Source: Streptomyces huiliensis | GTDB taxonomy: Bacteria; Actinomycetota; Actinomycetes; Streptomycetales; Streptomycetaceae | Length of the DNA stretch: 64,000 bases | Direction of reading: 5' to 3' | Assembly (NCBI RefSeq): GCF_020037025.1 | Contig: NZ_JAIQLH010000023.1 | Span: 1 to 64,000, forward strand | Shown here: positions 9,254 through 16,692 of the stretch, piece by piece | Layout of the letters: each line of letters begins with the position of its first letter | Position numbering within the stretch: the first letter of the stretch is position 1 | Translations under genes and position numbers: made by a program | The notes under the pieces: generated by a model | What the model saw: only the letters and a program-made list of their open reading frames with translations | Database searches by the model: none | Told to the model about the DNA's origin: nothing

Positions 9254-10027
9254 ATGTACGACCTCGCCACACGTCGACAGGCCCTCGCCCTCGTCGATCA
9301 GGGCTTCAGCCTCAACGCGGTCAGCAAGCAAACCGGGATATCCCGATGCGCGATCCGGCATTGGCTCACTCGACTCGAACCCCGGCGATCCAGCCGCTCC
9401 CTGTGCTCACTCTGCCGCGCCGATCCCGAGCCACCCGCCGACACCCGCGCCTACGCCTACCTCTTGGGGCTCTACCTCGGCGACGGGTGCGTCAGCAGGC
9501 ATCCGAACGGCGGTTACACGCTCCGCATCGCCTGCGCGGACGCGTGGCCCGGCCTCATCGACGCCTGCAGAGCGGCGATGGAACGCGTGCGCCCCGAGAA
9601 CAAGGTCTGCGTCGTCCAGCGACAGGGCTGCGTCGCGGTCGCCAGTTGCAGCAGGCACTGGCCATGCGTCTTTCCCCAGCACGGCCCCGGCAAGAAGCAC
9701 GAGCGGACCATTGAGTTGGCGCCATGGCAGCAGCGCATCGTCGACACCCACCCCTGGGACTTCCTGCGCGGTCTCGTCCACTCCGACGGCTGCCGGATGA
9801 CGAACTGGACCACGCGCATCATCGGAGGCAAAAGCAAGCGCTACGAGTATCCCCGCTACTTCTTCACCAACAAGTCCGACGACATCCGGCGGCTGTACTG
9901 CGACACCCTCGGCAAGGTCGGCGTCGAGTGGACGATCACCCGTCGCGACGGCGCTCCGTACAACGTCTCCGTCGCCCGCCGCGCGTCCGTCGCCCTCATG
10001 GACGCCCACATCGGCCCGAAGTACTGA
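9254..10027 (+). CDS. HTH plus LAGLIDADG-like protein next to the tRNA
   Basis: 257 aa from the chosen ATG; an in-frame GTG at 9167 would add 29 residues, and neither start has a convincing ribosome site. Residues 9-40 form a helix-turn-helix (QALALVDQGFSLNAVSKQTG, then ISRCAIRHW). A CSLC pair follows near residue 51. Two LAGLIDADG-like motifs stand about 100 residues apart: YLLGLYLGDG (69-78) and FLRGLVHSDG (170-179), each ending in the acidic residue expected for a metal-binding nuclease site. I recall similar proteins in many Streptomyces genomes, usually labelled transcriptional regulators. Spacing of the motifs suits a monomeric two-motif homing endonuclease or a regulator derived from one. 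Third-position GC is slightly lower than in the neighbours. Confidence 0.72.
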   Translation: MYDLATRRQALALVDQGFSLNAVSKQTGISRCAIRHWLTRLEPRRSSRSLCSLCRADPEPPADTRAYAYLLGLYLGDGCVSRHPNGGYTLRIACADAWPGLIDACRAAMERVRPENKVCVVQRQGCVAVASCSRHWPCVFPQHGPGKKHERTIELAPWQQRIVDTHPWDFLRGLVHSDGCRMTNWTTRIIGGKSKRYEYPRYFFTNKSDDIRRLYCDTLGKVGVEWTITRRDGAPYNVSVARRASVALMDAHIGPKY

Positions 10028-10043
10028 CCCCCGTGACCGGGGG
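10028..10043. terminator. Short hairpin between convergent stop codons
   Basis: CCCCCG-TGAC-CGGGGG fills exactly the 16 nt between the stop of the LAGLIDADG-like gene and the stop of pyk. A 6-bp all-GC stem with a 4-nt loop; plausible bidirectional terminator. Confidence 0.5.
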
Positions 10044-11480
10044 CTACCCCTTCGGCCCGTCGTCCTCTCCGATGTGGTGCACCCGCACGAGGTTGGTCGT
10101 TCCGGGGGTGCCGGGCGGGGAGCCGGCCGTGATGATGACCATGTCGCCCTTGCGGCAGCGGCCGATGCGGAGGAGGTATTCGTCGACCTGGCTGACCATT
10201 TCGTCGGTCGTCTGGACCATCGGGCCGAGGAAGGTCTCCACGCCCCAGGTGAGGTTGAGTTGGGAGCGGGTGGCGGGTTCGGGGGTGAAGGCGAGGAGGG
10301 GGATGGGTGAGCGGTAGCGGGAGAGGCGGCGGACGGTGTCGCCGGACTGGGTGAAGGCGACGAGGAACTTGGCGCCGAGGAAGTCGCCCATCTCGGCGGC
10401 GGCGCGGGCGACGGCACCACCCTGGGTGCGGGGCTTGCTGCGCTCGGTGAGCGGGGGCAGCCCCTGGGCGAGGATGTCCTCTTCGGCCGCCTGAAGGATG
10501 CGGCTCATGGTGCGGACGGTTTCGATGGGGTATTTGCCGACGCTGGTCTCGCCGGAGAGCATCACGGCGTCGGTGCCGTCGATGACGGCGTTGGCGACGT
10601 CGGAGGCCTCGGCGCGGGTGGGGCGGGAGGCGTCGATCATCGAGTCGAGCATCTGGGTGGCGACGATGACGGGTTTGGCATTGCGCTTGGCCAGTTTGAT
10701 GGCGCGCTTCTGGACGATCGGGACCGTTTCGAGCGGCATTTCGACGCCGAGGTCGCCGCGCGCGACCATGATGCCGTCGAAGGCGGCGATGATGCCGTCG
10801 AGGTTCTCCACCGCCTGCGGCTTCTCGATCTTCGCGAGGACGGGGAGCCGGCGGCCCTCCTCGTCCATGACGCGGTGGACGTCGTCGATGTCCCGCGCGC
10901 TGCGGACGAAGGAGAGGGCGACGATGTCGGCGCCGGTCGTGATGGCCCAGCGGAGGTCCTCGACGTCCTTCGCGGAGAGGGCGGGGACGGAGACGGCGAC
11001 GCCGGGGAGGTTGAGGCCCTTATGGTCGGAGATCATGCCGCCCTCAAGGACGACGGTGCGGACGCGCGGTCCGTTGACTTCGGCGACCTCGAGGGTGACG
11101 CGGCCGTCGTCGACGAGGATGCGTTCGCCGCGGGTGACGTCGGCGGCGAGGCCGTCGTAGGTGGTGCCGCACTGGTGGCGGTCGCCCGGGACGTCCTCGA
11201 CGGTGATCGTGAAGGTGTCGCCGCGTTCAAGGAGTACGGGACCTTCGAGGAAGCGGCCGAGGCGGATCTTCGGGCCTTGAAGGTCGGCGAGGACGCCGAC
11301 GTTGCGGCCGGTCTCCTCGGCGGCTTTCCGCACCCGTTCGTACCGCGCCTCGTGGTCGGCATGGGTGCCATGGCTCAGGTTGAAGCGGGCGACGTCCATG
11401 CCGGCTTCGACGAGGGCCTTGATCTGCTCGTACGAGTCGGTCGCGGGCCCCAGGGTGCAGACGATTTTCGCTCGGCGCAT
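10044..11480 (-). CDS. pyk: Pyruvate kinase
   Basis: 478-aa pyruvate kinase, converting phosphoenolpyruvate and ADP to pyruvate and ATP in glycolysis. Motifs include the N-terminal KIVCTLGPAT, SHGTHADHEARYERVR, the active-site lysine region LAKIEKPQAVENLDGI, the metal-binding ARGDLGVEMPLE, and TQMLDSM with PTRAEASDVANAVIDGTDAV. C-terminal allosteric domain is complete; the length is normal. Streptomyces carry two paralogues; this position (next to an ANTAR regulator) matches pyk2 in S. coelicolor by memory. Monocistronic: 155 nt separate it from the SIMPL gene upstream. Confidence 0.96.
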   Translation of the reverse strand: MRRAKIVCTLGPATDSYEQIKALVEAGMDVARFNLSHGTHADHEARYERVRKAAEETGRNVGVLADLQGPKIRLGRFLEGPVLLERGDTFTITVEDVPGDRHQCGTTYDGLAADVTRGERILVDDGRVTLEVAEVNGPRVRTVVLEGGMISDHKGLNLPGVAVSVPALSAKDVEDLRWAITTGADIVALSFVRSARDIDDVHRVMDEEGRRLPVLAKIEKPQAVENLDGIIAAFDGIMVARGDLGVEMPLETVPIVQKRAIKLAKRNAKPVIVATQMLDSMIDASRPTRAEASDVANAVIDGTDAVMLSGETSVGKYPIETVRTMSRILQAAEEDILAQGLPPLTERSKPRTQGGAVARAAAEMGDFLGAKFLVAFTQSGDTVRRLSRYRSPIPLLAFTPEPATRSQLNLTWGVETFLGPMVQTTDEMVSQVDEYLLRIGRCRKGDMVIITAGSPPGTPGTTNLVRVHHIGEDDGPKG

Positions 11481-11635
11481 GGCACGACCTTATGACCTAC
11501 CGGCGGGTAGAGAATCGGCTGGACACGGCCGCCCAACGTCCGTTGGGTAAAGCTCCGTTGACAACTAGTGAAACGTGCGCGGGGGCGCTCCGATGAGCGG
11601 TGGAGCGCTTCCCGGGCGCCCCCTCGCGCGCCGGG

Positions 11636-12328
11636 TCACAGGGTGGGCGGGGTCATGGTCAACCGTGCGTTGACGTGGGCGTAGACGCTCTGGCGCTGGG
11701 GTTCGAGGTCGAGGGCGGCGGGGGTGGAGCCGGCGTAGCCGGCGCTGCGGAGTATGGCTGGGCGGGCGGGTGGGGTGGCGGGGGTGGGGTGTTCGGCTCC
11801 GGTGTCGGCGAGTTCGACGAGGGCGACGAGGCGGGAGCCGAGTGCTTCGGCGTATTCGCGGGCGCGTTGGACGGCGTCGTGGACGGCTTGGCGGCGGGCT
11901 TCGCGGTGGGCGGGTGAGTCGGTGCGGAGGGCCCACCAGGGTCCGTCGATGCGGGTGAGTTCGAGGTCGGAGAGGCGGGTGGTGAGTTCGCCGAGGATGG
12001 TGAAGTCGCTGAGGGTGGCGGTGAGATGGACGTGGCCGCGGTAGGCGCGGATGCGTTCGTGGCGGCCTTTGTCGTTGAGTTGGGGGGTGATGGTGATGGC
12101 GCCGGTTTCGATTTTCTCGACGGCGTCGCCGTGGGTTTTGAGCAGTTCGATGATGTGGTTGTTGCGGCGGGTGAGGTCGTCCAGGGCTTTGTGGCGGTCG
12201 GTGCCGCGGGCGCTGATGGTGATTCCGAGGCGGGCGATTTCGGGGTCGACTTCGAGGTGGGCCTCGCCGCGGACGGCGACGCGTGGGGTGTCGGGGGTTC
12301 CGTAGGGCAGCGGCTCGGTTGCGGTCAT
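11636..12328 (-). CDS. SIMPL-domain (DUF541) protein
   Basis: 230-aa protein of the SIMPL/DUF541 family. The segment PRVAVRGEAHLEVDPEIARL is the family's N-terminal strand, and PWWALRTDSPAHREARRQAV leads into the conserved AxxxA..RA..A helix. No signal peptide is seen, unlike E. coli YggE, so this version is probably cytoplasmic. Family function is ill defined; YggE relatives are linked to oxidative stress. A proline-rich insertion lies near residues 180-195. It is divergent from the nucleotidase gene, 217 nt away; a CCTTGCAAGG palindrome lies in that gap at 12388-12397. Confidence 0.85.
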   Translation of the reverse strand: MTATEPLPYGTPDTPRVAVRGEAHLEVDPEIARLGITISARGTDRHKALDDLTRRNNHIIELLKTHGDAVEKIETGAITITPQLNDKGRHERIRAYRGHVHLTATLSDFTILGELTTRLSDLELTRIDGPWWALRTDSPAHREARRQAVHDAVQRAREYAEALGSRLVALVELADTGAEHPTPATPPARPAILRSAGYAGSTPAALDLEPQRQSVYAHVNARLTMTPPTL

Positions 12329-12545
12329 GGGGCTAGCGTCCCAGTCCGTGTTCGTCGGCGGGACTGTCCGGAGTCATCGGATCGCAACCTTGCAAGGGTG
12401 TTGCGGCGGGGCCTGTGGGGGCCAGAATCTACGCGCGTTGTACCGGGGGCTGGTGATGTGTTGCGGCCGTCCGGTGTCGTTGTCGGACGCAGCCGGTTCA
12501 GGGCCGGGTGCGGTGAGATCGTCAGGTAAAGGGATGGGGAATTCG

Positions 12546-14372
12546 ATGCCGCTCAACCGTAGGCGTTTTCTGGGGCGTACGGCCGCTACGGGGGCGGGTG
12601 TGGCCCTGACCGGCGCGGTGGGCGCCGCGCCGGCGGCGGCCGGTGAGCAGTCGCTCGCGGGGGCGCACGGGGGCCACGGGCACGGCAGGACGAAGCGGTA
12701 CGCGTTCACCGTCATGGGCACCACGGATCTGCACGGGAACGTCTTCAACTGGGACTACTTCACCGACGCGGAGTTCGACGACAAGGCGCACAACGATGTG
12801 GGCCTGGCGAAGATATCGACGCTGGTGAAGCAGGTCCGCAAGGCGAAGGGGCGGCGGAACACGCTGCTCATCGACGCGGGTGACACGATCCAGGGGACGC
12901 AGCTGGCGTATTACTACGCGCGGGTGGAGCCGATCACCGGCGCCCGCGGCCCGGTGCATCCGATGGCGCTGGCGATGAACGCCATGGAATACGACGCGGC
13001 GGCGCTGGGGAACCACGAGTTCAATTACGGCATTCCGGTGCTGCGGAAGTTCGAGCAGCAGTGCCGTTTCCCGCTGCTGGGGGCGAACGCGCTGGACGCG
13101 AAGACGATGCGGCCGGCGTTCCGGCCGTATGTCATCAAGCGGATGCGGACGCCGCACGGGCGGGATGTGCGGGTGGCGATTCTGGGTCTGACGAATCCGG
13201 GGATCGCGATCTGGGACAAGGCGAACGTGCAGGGGAAGATGGTTTTCCCCGGCCTGGAGGAGCAGGCGGCGAAGTGGGTGCCGCGGCTGCGGTCGATGGG
13301 TGCGGACGTCGTGATCGTGGCGGCGCATTCGGGGACGAGCGGTACGTCGTCCTACGGTGACGCGCTGCCGCATGTGGAGAACGCGGCGGCGTTGGTGGCC
13401 GAGCGGGTGCCGGGGATCGACGCGATTCTGGTGGGGCACGCGCATGTGGAGGTGCCGGAGTACCGGGTGGTGAACAAGGAGACGGGCCGGCCGGTGGTGC
13501 TGTCGGAGCCGTTGAAGTGGGGGCAGCGGCTGACGCTGTTCGACTTCGAGCTGGTGTGGGGCCGGGGTGGCTGGCAGGTCGAGTCGGTGTCGTCGAAGGT
13601 GCTGAACTCGAACACGGCCGCCGAGGACTCCATGGTCACCGGTCTGGTGCGGGGGCAGCACCGGAAGGTGGTGGCGTATGTGAACCAGCGGATCGGGACG
13701 TCGACGGCGGCGATGAGCGCGGCGGAGGCTCCGTACCGGGACACGCCGATCATCGATTTCATCAATCACGTGCAGGCGGAGACCGTCCGGGCGGCGTTGC
13801 AGGGCACGGCGTACGCGTCGTTGCCGGTGCTGTCGCAGGCGTCGTGTTTCTCGCGGACGGCGGCGGTTCCGGCGGGGCAGGTGTCGGTCCGTGAGGTGGC
13901 GGGGCTGTATCCGTTCGAGAACACGCTGGAGGCGCGGGTGTTGACCGGCGCGCAGCTGCGGGAGTACCTGGAGTTCTCGGCGCGGTACTACGTGCGGACG
14001 CCGGCGGGTGCTCCGGTGGATCCGGCGAAGCTGACGAACGCGGAGAGCATTCCGGATTACAACTACGACGTGGTGAGCGGCCTCTCCTACGAGATCGACA
14101 TCGCGAAGGCGCCGGGTGCGCGGATCGGGAAGCTGCTGTTCGACGGGAAGCCGCTGGACGATTCCGCGCAGTTCGTGCTGGCGGTGAACAACTACCGGGC
14201 GAGTGGTGGCGGGAATTTCCCGCATGTGGCGCGGGCGAAGCAGGTGTGGGCGAATTCGGAGGAGATCCGTAACACGATCATCGGCTGGGTGAAGGCGCGG
14301 CAGGTGATCGACGTGGCGAAGTTCGCGTCAGTGGACTGGAAGCTGACGCGGGATGGTGTGCCGCTTTTCTGA
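12546..14372 (+). CDS. Tat-exported bifunctional metallophosphatase/5'-nucleotidase
   Basis: 608-aa secreted UDP-sugar hydrolase/5'-nucleotidase. The twin-arginine signal is RRRFLGRT at residues 4-11, with a following Ala-rich hydrophobic run. The calcineurin-like metal motifs are TTDLHGN, DAGDTIQG, GNHEFNYG, AAHSG and VGHAHVEVPE; the C-terminal half is the substrate-binding 5'-nucleotidase domain (FENTLEARVLTGAQLREYLE). Start at 12546 is preferred because GGGGA lies 5 nt upstream; an in-frame ATG at 12534 would add four residues. It probably scavenges extracellular nucleotides for phosphate and nucleosides. Its 3' end overlaps the convergent monooxygenase gene by 45 nt. Confidence 0.93.
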   Translation: MPLNRRRFLGRTAATGAGVALTGAVGAAPAAAGEQSLAGAHGGHGHGRTKRYAFTVMGTTDLHGNVFNWDYFTDAEFDDKAHNDVGLAKISTLVKQVRKAKGRRNTLLIDAGDTIQGTQLAYYYARVEPITGARGPVHPMALAMNAMEYDAAALGNHEFNYGIPVLRKFEQQCRFPLLGANALDAKTMRPAFRPYVIKRMRTPHGRDVRVAILGLTNPGIAIWDKANVQGKMVFPGLEEQAAKWVPRLRSMGADVVIVAAHSGTSGTSSYGDALPHVENAAALVAERVPGIDAILVGHAHVEVPEYRVVNKETGRPVVLSEPLKWGQRLTLFDFELVWGRGGWQVESVSSKVLNSNTAAEDSMVTGLVRGQHRKVVAYVNQRIGTSTAAMSAAEAPYRDTPIIDFINHVQAETVRAALQGTAYASLPVLSQASCFSRTAAVPAGQVSVREVAGLYPFENTLEARVLTGAQLREYLEFSARYYVRTPAGAPVDPAKLTNAESIPDYNYDVVSGLSYEIDIAKAPGARIGKLLFDGKPLDDSAQFVLAVNNYRASGGGNFPHVARAKQVWANSEEIRNTIIGWVKARQVIDVAKFASVDWKLTRDGVPLF

Positions 14373-15758
14373 GGGTGGTGCGGTGTGGGGCCGTGGCGTG
14401 GGCCGCGGCTCCAGGCCGAAGGTGGTGAAGGCCGTGCGGTGGGGCAGCGGGTAGTGGGTGGTGCCGGTGATGGCGTTGAGGATGGTGGCGCTGCGCCAGG
14501 CGGCGAGGCCGAGGTCGGAGCTGCCGATGCCGTGGGTGTGGGTTTCGGCGTTCTGGACGTGGACGGCGCCCTTGACCAGGGGGTCGAGGACGAGGCGGTG
14601 CTGGGCGTCGATGCGGGGCCGGCCGCCGGAGTCGCGGCGGATGTAGGGGTCGAGGGCGGCGAGGAGGCGGTCGACGCGGCGTTCGCGGTAGCCGGTGGCG
14701 AGGACGACGGCGTCGGTGGTGAGGCGTGAGCGGGTGCCTTGCTGGTGGTGTTCGAGGTGGAGCTCGACGCGGGTGGTGCCGACGCGTCCGGCGGTGCGGA
14801 CGAAGACTCCCGGGGTGAGGGTGGTGTCGGGCCAGCCGCCGTGGAGGCTGCGGCGGTAGAGCTCGTCGTGGATGGCGGTGATGGTGGCGGGGTCGATGCC
14901 CTGCTGGAGCTGCCACTGCTGGGGCAGGGCCTGGTCGCGGACGGGCTCGGGGAGGGCGTGGAAGTACTGGCCGTAGTCGGGGGTGAAGTGTTCGCGGCCG
15001 AGGCGGCTGGTCTCGGTGGGGGCGAAGGCGGGGGTGCGGGCGAGCCAGTGGAGCTTCTCGCGGCCGACGGGGCGGTGGCGGAGCAGGTCGAGGAAGATCT
15101 CGGCGCCCGACTGCCCGGAGCCGATGACGGTGACGTGCTCGGCGGCGAGGAGGTCGGCGCGGTGGTCGAGGTAGTCGGCGGAGTGGTGGACGGGGACTCC
15201 GTGGGCCTCGACGAGGGGGCGGAGGGGTTCGGGAATGTCGGGGGTGGTGCCGATGCCGAGGACGACGTTGCGGGCGTAGGTGCGGCCCAGGGCCTCGGCC
15301 TCGCCGTCGCGGTCGAGCTGGGTGTAGTCGATCTCGAAGAGGACGCGTTCGGGGTTCCAGCGGACGGCGTCGATGTGGTGGCCGAAGTGCAGGTTGGTGA
15401 GGTTCTCGCTGACCCAGCGGCAGTAGGCGTCGTATTCGGCGCGCTGGATGTGGAAGCGCTCGGCGAAGTAGAAGGGGTAGAGGCGCTCGCGCGTCTTGAG
15501 GTAGTTGAGGAAGGTCCAGGGGCTGGTGGGGTCGGCGAGGGTCACGAGGTCGGCGAGGAACGGGACCTGGATGCGGGTGCCGTCGATGAGCAGTCCGGGG
15601 TGCCAGCGGAACGTGTGATTCTCGTCATAGAAGGCCGCGTGGAGGTCCGACAGGGGGTGCGCGAGGGCGGCGAGGGAGAGGTTGAAGGGGCCGATGCCGA
15701 TGCCCGCGAAGTCGAGGGGTGCGTCGGGAGTCTGGTCGGGGGACGGGGGATTGCTCAT
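14328..15758 (-). CDS. Lysine/ornithine N-monooxygenase (siderophore type)
   Basis: 476-aa flavin-dependent N-hydroxylating monooxygenase of the SidA/IucD/PvdA family, which hydroxylates the side-chain amine of L-ornithine or L-lysine using NADPH, FAD and O2. Seen: N-terminal FAD motif GIGIGPFNLSLAAL, the substrate-side FLADLVTLADPTSPWTFLNY, the NADPH motif VIGSGQSGAEIFLDL, and the late ATGYRER. No siderophore synthetase, decarboxylase or transporter is next to it, and no obvious iron box was found in the upstream gap, so its pathway is unknown. Ornithine versus lysine cannot be decided by eye. Its last 15 codons overlap the nucleotidase gene tail to tail. Confidence 0.9.
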   Translation of the reverse strand: MSNPPSPDQTPDAPLDFAGIGIGPFNLSLAALAHPLSDLHAAFYDENHTFRWHPGLLIDGTRIQVPFLADLVTLADPTSPWTFLNYLKTRERLYPFYFAERFHIQRAEYDAYCRWVSENLTNLHFGHHIDAVRWNPERVLFEIDYTQLDRDGEAEALGRTYARNVVLGIGTTPDIPEPLRPLVEAHGVPVHHSADYLDHRADLLAAEHVTVIGSGQSGAEIFLDLLRHRPVGREKLHWLARTPAFAPTETSRLGREHFTPDYGQYFHALPEPVRDQALPQQWQLQQGIDPATITAIHDELYRRSLHGGWPDTTLTPGVFVRTAGRVGTTRVELHLEHHQQGTRSRLTTDAVVLATGYRERRVDRLLAALDPYIRRDSGGRPRIDAQHRLVLDPLVKGAVHVQNAETHTHGIGSSDLGLAAWRSATILNAITGTTHYPLPHRTAFTTFGLEPRPTPRPHTAPPSEKRHTIPRQLPVH

Positions 15759-16009
15759 GCGGGGGTGCGGCCTTCCCGTGGGCGGCGGCGAACTCAGCCG
15801 GACAAGTCGTTTATGCCCTGTTTGTTCGATACATCAGGACCGCTTCAAGCTACCGGCTGTACCCGTGGCGTGACGCCTTGTGGGGGATGTTTCCCCCGAT
15901 GGGGGTACGGGCCCTGCGCATGCGGGGATTGCGGGGTCGCACGGAGTCGGAGGGGGTGCGACGGGGTGCGGGGCGCGCCCCGGGGACGGCTTCGACTACC
16001 CTGCACCCC

Positions 16010-16564
16010 ATGGCCATGATGAACCTTGCTCTCGACATCGGACCGCTCAAGCCGGACGTTGCCCCGCTCGTCCTGGGTCTGGTGCTGTTTTTCCTCGTCT
16101 TCGCGGTGATCGCGAAGGGGATCCTGCCCCGGATCAACAAGGTCCTCACTGAGCGTGAGAAGGCCACGGAGGGGCGCTTCGGCGAGGCGGAGGAGATCCG
16201 CGCCGAGGCGGAGCGCGTCCACGCCGAGTACCAGGAGCTGCTGGCCGGCGCCCGGCACGAGGCCGCGCGGCTGCGCCAGGAGTCGGTGGAGCAGGGCAAC
16301 GCGATCATCGCCGAGCTGCGCGCCGAGGGCCAGCGCCAGCGCGACGAGATCATCGCCGCCGGTCACACGATGATCGACGCGGAGCGCACGATGGCCGAGG
16401 CGCAGCTGCGCGAGCAGGTCGGCGCGCTGGCCACCGAGCTGGCGGGCCGGATCGTCGGCGAGTCGGTCGAGACGTACGCGCGGGAGAGCGGCATCGTGGA
16501 CCGCTTCCTGGAGGAGCTCCGCACGGTCGAGCCGGCCGACGCGATCGAGGACAAGCGCGGCTGA
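16010..16564 (+). CDS. Orphan ATP synthase F0 subunit b-like protein
   Basis: 184-aa protein with the architecture of AtpF. One N-terminal membrane helix (VLGLVLFFLVFAVIAKGIL, about residues 20-40) is followed by a long charged amphipathic helix. GARHEAARLRQESVEQG and ELRAEGQRQRDEIIAAGH are close to Streptomyces AtpF, and the GRIVGESVETYARESGIVDR C-terminus matches the delta-contact region. No other atp genes are nearby, so this is a paralogue outside the F1F0 operon. It may substitute for AtpF or act as a membrane-anchored stator-like scaffold elsewhere. Three closely spaced ATGs (16010, 16016, 16019) make the start uncertain. Confidence 0.87.
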   Translation: MAMMNLALDIGPLKPDVAPLVLGLVLFFLVFAVIAKGILPRINKVLTEREKATEGRFGEAEEIRAEAERVHAEYQELLAGARHEAARLRQESVEQGNAIIAELRAEGQRQRDEIIAAGHTMIDAERTMAEAQLREQVGALATELAGRIVGESVETYARESGIVDRFLEELRTVEPADAIEDKRG

Positions 16565-16587
16565 CGAAGGCAGCGTTTTTCGGGCCT

Positions 16588-16623
16588 GGCGCCCGCACCC
16601 CGGACCGGGGTGCGGGCGCCTTT
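16588..16623. terminator. Strong rho-independent-type terminator
   Basis: A perfect 14-bp stem, GGCGCCCGCACCCC (16588-16601) with its complement at 16607-16620, closes a 5-nt loop and is followed by TTT. It lies 24 nt after the b-like gene and about 70 nt beyond the convergent pepN stop, so it probably terminates both. Confidence 0.9.
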
Positions 16624-16692
16624 GTCATGCGGTGACGTGCCGCTTTGCCGCGCGGTGACGTGCCACGAGGGTCATTGTCAGTGGGGTGGTGT

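Noticed and set aside
9254..10027. An integrative element using the tRNA as attachment site
   Set aside because: No integrase, excisionase or duplicated tRNA 3' end was seen nearby, and pyk follows at once.
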